Shown: positions 60,007-64,000 of the stretch, piece by piece
Layout: every line of letters begins with the position of its first letter
Position numbering within the stretch: the first letter of the stretch is position 1
Source: Vibrio ouci
GTDB lineage: Bacteria; Pseudomonadota; Gammaproteobacteria; Enterobacterales; Vibrionaceae
Direction: 5' to 3'
DNA length: 64,000 nt
Assembly (NCBI RefSeq): GCF_004551525.1
Contig: NZ_SATR01000029.1
Coordinates: 1-64,000, forward strand
Made by a program: the position numbers and the translations under genes
The notes under the pieces: model-generated
Told to the model about the DNA's origin: nothing
What the model saw: the letters and a program-made list of their open reading frames with translations, nothing else
Database searches by the model: none

Positions 60007-61173
60007 ATGAGCACCCGCAAACCAGCCACAATCGCGGTACGTACTGGTATCGAGTCTGACACTCAGCATCACGCAGTTGTTCCACCAATCTACCTATCGA
60101 CCAACTATGGCTTCCCGGCATTTGGCGAAGTACCAAAATACGACTATACCCGCTCAGGCAACCCAAACCGTGGTTTGCTTGAAACCGCTCTGTTCGAGTT
60201 AGAGTCAGGCAAAGGCGCTGTCGTGACTAACTGTGGTACCTCAGCACTTAACCTATGGGTATCCGCTTTCTTAGGCCCAGACGATCTTATCGTGGCACCA
60301 CATGATTGTTACGGCGGAACCTACCGTCTATTCAACACCCGCGCTAATAAAGGTGATTTTAAAGTCGAGTTTGTTGATCAGTCCGATCAGCAAGCCTTCG
60401 CCGCCGCTCTCGCAAAAAAACCAAAATTAATTCTGTTAGAAACACCATCCAACCCACTCGTACGTGTGGTTGATATTGCTAAGGTGTGTGAACAGGCTAA
60501 GCAAGTCGGCGCTTTGGTTGCTGTCGACAATACCTTTTTGACACCTGTGTTCCAAAAACCTTTAGAGCTTGGCGCTGACTTTGTTATTCACTCAACAACG
60601 AAATACATCAACGGCCACTCTGATGTGATTGGTGGTGTCGTCATCACTAAAACTGAAGAGCATGCTGAAGAGCTGGCTTGGTGGGGTAACTGCATCGGCG
60701 CAACTGGCACACCATTTGATAGCTACATGACTCTGCGCGGCATTCGTACGTTAGGCGCGCGCATGAAAGTGCACGAGGAAAGCTCAAGTAGGATCTTAAG
60801 CTATCTACAAACTCAAGAGTTAGTTGGTAGCATCTATCACCCAAGCCTACCGGAACACCCAGGTCACGAGATTGCTAAAAAGCAGCAGTCAGGCTTTGGT
60901 TCAATGCTCAGTTTTGAGTTCGCCGGTAGCTTTGAACAGTTGAAATACTTTGTTGGTGAACTGGCTCTGTTCTCACTCGCCGAGTCACTTGGTGGTGTAG
61001 AAAGCCTAATTTGCCACCCTGCCTCTATGACCCACCGCGCAATGGGTGAAGAAGCACTTGCCGAAGCTGGAGTATCTCAACAACTGCTTCGCTTATCAGT
61101 CGGTTTAGAAGATGCCGATGACTTAATTGAAGACCTTCAGCAAGCATTTGCTAAAGCTAAGGAGGCATTCTAA
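60007..61173 (+). CDS. metB: Cystathionine gamma-synthase
   Basis: PLP enzyme joining O-succinylhomoserine and cysteine in methionine synthesis. 388 aa. PLP Lys in HSTTKYINGHSDVIGG near 196-211; YDYTRSGNPNRG near 46; ETPSNPL near 148. Start ATG has GAAAGGAA. Shares one base with metL (TAATG), a coupled operon. Confidence 0.97.
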   Translation: MSTRKPATIAVRTGIESDTQHHAVVPPIYLSTNYGFPAFGEVPKYDYTRSGNPNRGLLETALFELESGKGAVVTNCGTSALNLWVSAFLGPDDLIVAPHDCYGGTYRLFNTRANKGDFKVEFVDQSDQQAFAAALAKKPKLILLETPSNPLVRVVDIAKVCEQAKQVGALVAVDNTFLTPVFQKPLELGADFVIHSTTKYINGHSDVIGGVVITKTEEHAEELAWWGNCIGATGTPFDSYMTLRGIRTLGARMKVHEESSSRILSYLQTQELVGSIYHPSLPEHPGHEIAKKQQSGFGSMLSFEFAGSFEQLKYFVGELALFSLAESLGGVESLICHPASMTHRAMGEEALAEAGVSQQLLRLSVGLEDADDLIEDLQQAFAKAKEAF

Positions 61174-63584
61174 TGTCTATCGAGCGTCAGCTACATAAAT
61201 TTGGTGGCAGCAGCTTAGCAGACCCAGAGTGCTACCGCCGCGTAGTGGGAATTCTCAAAGAATACTCAAAGCCTGATGACCTGGTTGTGGTATCCGCAGC
61301 CGGGAAAACAACTAACCGCCTAATCGCCTTTTTAGAAGCACTGAGTAAAGATGGCCGTCTTGCCCATGAAGAGCTACAAAGCCTACGCCAATTCCAAGTT
61401 GAGTTAGTCGAAGAACTACTTAATGGTGAAGAACGCGAGCAACTACTAGCAACCCTGCGTGATGAATTTAGCACCCTTGGCGAGCTTACCTCCCCGCTAA
61501 CAGAAGCTGAAAAAGCGGCGGTTCTTGGTCACGGTGAAATGTGGTCATCACGCTTACTGTCTGCTTTGCTAAATCAAAACCAATTACCAGCTGTGGCTCA
61601 AGATGCTCGCGCGTTTCTTCGCGCAGAAGCAGGCACTCAGCCGGAAGTTGAATTTGGTACATCTTACCCATTAATTAAAGAAGTCCTAGCACAACACTCC
61701 CATCACCGTATCGTCATTACTGGCTTTATGGCTCAAGATAGCCAAGGCCATACCGTACTACTAGGCCGTAACGGTTCCGATTACTCAGCAACGGTTATCG
61801 GCGCATTAGCAGAAGCAAGCCGTGTGACAATTTGGAGCGATGTTGCCGGTGTTTACAGTGCAGACCCGCGTTTAGTCTCTGATGCTTGTCTATTACCTTT
61901 ACTGCGTTTAGATGAAGCTAGTGAGTTGGCACGTCTAGCAGCTCCGGTTTTACACAGCCGTACATTGCAGCCTGTCGCGCAAAGCACTATGGATCTACAC
62001 CTACGTTGCAGCTACCAGCCAGAGTCTGGTTCAACCCGTATTGAACGTGTGCTGGCATCAGGCCGCGGAGCTAAAATCATTTCTTCACTTGATGAAGTGC
62101 TCTTAATCGAGCTTAACTTTGCTTCTGGTCATGACTTCCAACGCGTAGAAAATGAGGTACTAAGCAGCCTTAAGCGCGCTCAGCTTGAGCCTCTCACCTA
62201 TGAATCTCAGCCCGATCAGCAATGTCTACGTTTAGCCTATACAGCAGAGATCGCTGGCGGCGCTCTAGAGTATTTACAAGATGCCGCGATTGAAGCCGAA
62301 ATTAAGCTTAAAGAAGGCTACTCAATGGTGGCAGCCGTTGGCGCTGGCGTAACAACCAATGCCAATCATTGCTACGGTTTCTACCAGCAGCTAAAAAATG
62401 CCCCAATTGAATTCATCTCTGAGTCGTTGTCTCGCTTAAGCCTAGTAGCGGTGCTACGTACTACCGATACCAATCCTCTGGTTAAATCGATTCATAGCCA
62501 ACTATTCCAAGCGCAAAAGCGTGTTGCCATCGCTCTATGTGGCAAAGGCAATATTGGTTCAAGTTGGATTGACCTATTTACTGAGCAGAAAAATGAGCTG
62601 GAAAAACGTCACGGTATGAACTTTGAGCTGGTCGCGGTTGTCGATAGTCAAACCTATTGGTTCGATTCAAATGGTATTGATGCAAGTAAAGTAGCAGCGC
62701 ATTTTGATGAAGAGTCAGTTAGCCACGAAGGTAGCAACTGGATAGAAAGACTAGGTGCTCTGCAAGGTTATGATGATGTCGTTGTACTTGATGTAACCGC
62801 AAGCCAAACACTCGCGGGCCGATATCTTGAAATTGCCGAGCAAGGCATGCATTTAATCTCAGCGAACAAAGTGGCTGGTTCAGCTTCTAGCGAGTACTAC
62901 CATCAAGTACAAGATGCATTTGCGAAAATTAATCGTCACTGGTTATACAATGCGACTGTTGGTGCGGGTCTCCCAATCAACCATACCGTGCGTGACCTGC
63001 GCGAAAGTGGTGATGACATTACTGCACTTTCAGGCATCTTCTCAGGAACACTCTCATGGTTGTTCCAGCAATATGACGGCACGATTCCATTTGCTGAACT
63101 TGTCGACTTAGCTTGGCAACAAGGCCTTACTGAACCAGATCCACGCAGTGATCTAGATGGTTCTGATGTAATGCGTAAACTGGTCATCCTAGCACGTGAA
63201 TCTGGGCTTTCGTTAGAGCCAGAATCAGTCAAAGTTGAAAGCCTAGTTCCAGCAGAACTTGCCGATGTCTCGTTAGATGAGTTCTTAGATAAAAGCCAAC
63301 TACTAAGCGAACTGCTCGCAGAACGCCTAGAAAAGGCTCAGCGCGATGATAAGGTCCTAAGGTATGTTGCACGTTTAGAAAAGAATGGAACAGCCACAGT
63401 AGGCGTAGAGGCGCTTAATAGAGAGCACGCTTTAGCTAACCTCTTGCCATGTGACAATATCTTCGCGATTGAAAGTAAATGGTACAAAGATAACCCGTTG
63501 GTTATACGTGGCCCTGGTGCAGGTAGAGAAGTAACTGCTGGTGCCATTCAATCAGATCTCAATCTTCTATCTAGCTTACTTTAA
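61173..63584 (+). CDS. metL: Bifunctional aspartokinase II / homoserine dehydrogenase II
   Basis: First and third steps from aspartate toward homoserine. 803 aa. Aspartokinase about 1-290 (KFGGSSLADPECYRRV at 9-24, LLGRNGSDYSATVIGAL near 196), a regulatory linker about 310-450 with ACT-like parts, and homoserine dehydrogenase about 455-803 (ALCGKGNIGSSWIDLF near 450, ANKVAGSAS near 570, LSGIFSGTLSWLF near 622, DPRSDLDGSDVMRKL near 653). Controlled through the metB promoter by MetJ; thrA-type threonine inhibition is not expected for MetL. Confidence 0.97.
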   Translation: MSIERQLHKFGGSSLADPECYRRVVGILKEYSKPDDLVVVSAAGKTTNRLIAFLEALSKDGRLAHEELQSLRQFQVELVEELLNGEEREQLLATLRDEFSTLGELTSPLTEAEKAAVLGHGEMWSSRLLSALLNQNQLPAVAQDARAFLRAEAGTQPEVEFGTSYPLIKEVLAQHSHHRIVITGFMAQDSQGHTVLLGRNGSDYSATVIGALAEASRVTIWSDVAGVYSADPRLVSDACLLPLLRLDEASELARLAAPVLHSRTLQPVAQSTMDLHLRCSYQPESGSTRIERVLASGRGAKIISSLDEVLLIELNFASGHDFQRVENEVLSSLKRAQLEPLTYESQPDQQCLRLAYTAEIAGGALEYLQDAAIEAEIKLKEGYSMVAAVGAGVTTNANHCYGFYQQLKNAPIEFISESLSRLSLVAVLRTTDTNPLVKSIHSQLFQAQKRVAIALCGKGNIGSSWIDLFTEQKNELEKRHGMNFELVAVVDSQTYWFDSNGIDASKVAAHFDEESVSHEGSNWIERLGALQGYDDVVVLDVTASQTLAGRYLEIAEQGMHLISANKVAGSASSEYYHQVQDAFAKINRHWLYNATVGAGLPINHTVRDLRESGDDITALSGIFSGTLSWLFQQYDGTIPFAELVDLAWQQGLTEPDPRSDLDGSDVMRKLVILARESGLSLEPESVKVESLVPAELADVSLDEFLDKSQLLSELLAERLEKAQRDDKVLRYVARLEKNGTATVGVEALNREHALANLLPCDNIFAIESKWYKDNPLVIRGPGAGREVTAGAIQSDLNLLSSLL

Positions 63585-63591
63585 GCAATAT

Positions 63592-63613
63592 AGGCGCAGT
63601 CCTCACTGCGCCT
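63592..63613 (+). terminator. Hairpin after metL
   Basis: AGGCGCAGT, CCTC, ACTGCGCCT. The stem is perfect; the tail AATTCCCTTTC is a weak U tract. Confidence 0.6.
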
Positions 63614-63732
63614 AATTCCCTTTCTCATTCAACATGAATCGATTTCAACTCAACTTGAACTCTACTCATAATTAACTTGAAAAAAATTCATAATCGTACG
63701 GTTGACATTAAATCGTATTCAATACATCCTGT

Positions 63733-63756
63733 AGACATATAGACGTCTAAACGTCG
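63733..63756. promoter_or_regulatory. Tandem MetJ operator upstream of metF
   Basis: AGACATAT, AGACGTCT and AAACGTCG in consecutive 8-base frames. The first 17 bases are identical to the metJ/metB operator. Confidence 0.88.
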
Positions 63757-63803
63757 ATTGGGATTTTTGAGTTTTTGGCACTGATGGCCACAGGGAGAGT
63801 AAG

Positions 63804-64000
63804 ATGGGATACACACACGCCAGTCATATTGACGCTTTAAATCAGAATATCGCTGAACTGTCTGACAATATCAATGTGTCATTTGAGTTTTTTCCGCCAA
63901 GCAGTGAAAAAATGGAAGAGACTCTATGGAATTCAGTACACCGCTTAAAAACTCTTAAACCTAAATTTGTTTCTGTTACTTATGGCGCAAACTCAGGAGA
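63804..64000 (+). CDS. metF: 5,10-methylenetetrahydrofolate reductase, N-terminal part
   Basis: Supplies methyltetrahydrofolate for methionine. 65 codons are in the window, cut by the right edge. Start ATG follows GGGAGAGTAAG. VSFEFFPPSSEKMEETLW near 29-46 is the family's N-terminal mark, including the catalytic Glu, and KFVSVTYGANSG follows. MetJ operator upstream. Confidence 0.95.
   Translation, partial: MGYTHASHIDALNQNIAELSDNINVSFEFFPPSSEKMEETLWNSVHRLKTLKPKFVSVTYGANSG

Noticed and set aside
1..64000. CRISPR arrays, tRNA, rRNA, prophage or integron
   Set aside because: No spaced direct repeats, cloverleaf-like genes, rRNA segments, phage genes or attC-like arrays were noticed in reading the window; a tRNAscan or CRISPR search was not possible.

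Overview
The window looks like chromosome 1 of a Vibrio (Vibrionaceae, Gammaproteobacteria). The evidence is the combination of AphA (the Vibrio quorum-sensing regulator), a fused ArgH(A), a peroxiredoxin-glutaredoxin hybrid under divergent OxyR control, a DamX with an AAA ATPase domain, and gene blocks in the order known from Vibrio (trpS-gph-rpe-dam-damX-aroB-aroK-pilQPONM-mrcA; oxyR-prx; argHGBC/argE-ppc-aphA; frdABCD; hslUV-ftsN-cytR-priA-rpmE; metJ/metBL-metF). I cannot fix the species.

Layout. 1-148: one end of an IS50/Tn5-like insertion sequence, cut by the window edge, inserted just downstream of cpxP. 181-4218: envelope stress genes cpxP/cpxRA with CpxR boxes, then sodA (Mn type, Fur box) and trmL. 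4436-15728, all leftward: trpS, gph, rpe, dam, damX, aroB, aroK and the type IV pilus/competence operon pilMNOPQ, divergent from mrcA (PBP1A). 18474-21025: oxyR/prx divergent pair with a full OxyR tandem operator, a RidA protein and a small zinc-ribbon membrane protein. 21313-27874: arginine biosynthesis, argCBG and argH(A) leftward, argE rightward, with tandem ARG boxes between argC and argE. 28301-35120: ppc, aphA, cysE, gpsA, secB, yibN.

35257-44324 is an AT-richer polysaccharide export cassette in two divergent arms. The leftward arm is wzi-like, a six-SLBB-repeat Wza/WbfF-like protein, and wzz. The rightward arm has gfcA/yjbE-, gfcB/yjbF-, gfcC/yjbG- and gfcD/yjbH-like genes. It contains no glycosyltransferase, flippase, polymerase or tyrosine kinase, so it must serve sugars made elsewhere. 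This is the least ordinary part of the window.

44368-64000 returns to core genes: epmA, frdABCD, a BCCT transporter, hslVU, ftsN, cytR, priA, rpmE, a short malic enzyme, metJ divergent from metBL, and the start of metF. Identical MetJ operator cores precede metJ/metB and metF.

Other signals: two copies of a ~100-bp dispersed intergenic repeat, many intrinsic terminators at convergent gene ends, and operators for CpxR, Fur, OxyR, ArgR and MetJ that match the adjacent genes. No CRISPR array, tRNA, rRNA or prophage was seen. All homology statements rest on recognition of motifs, not on searches.
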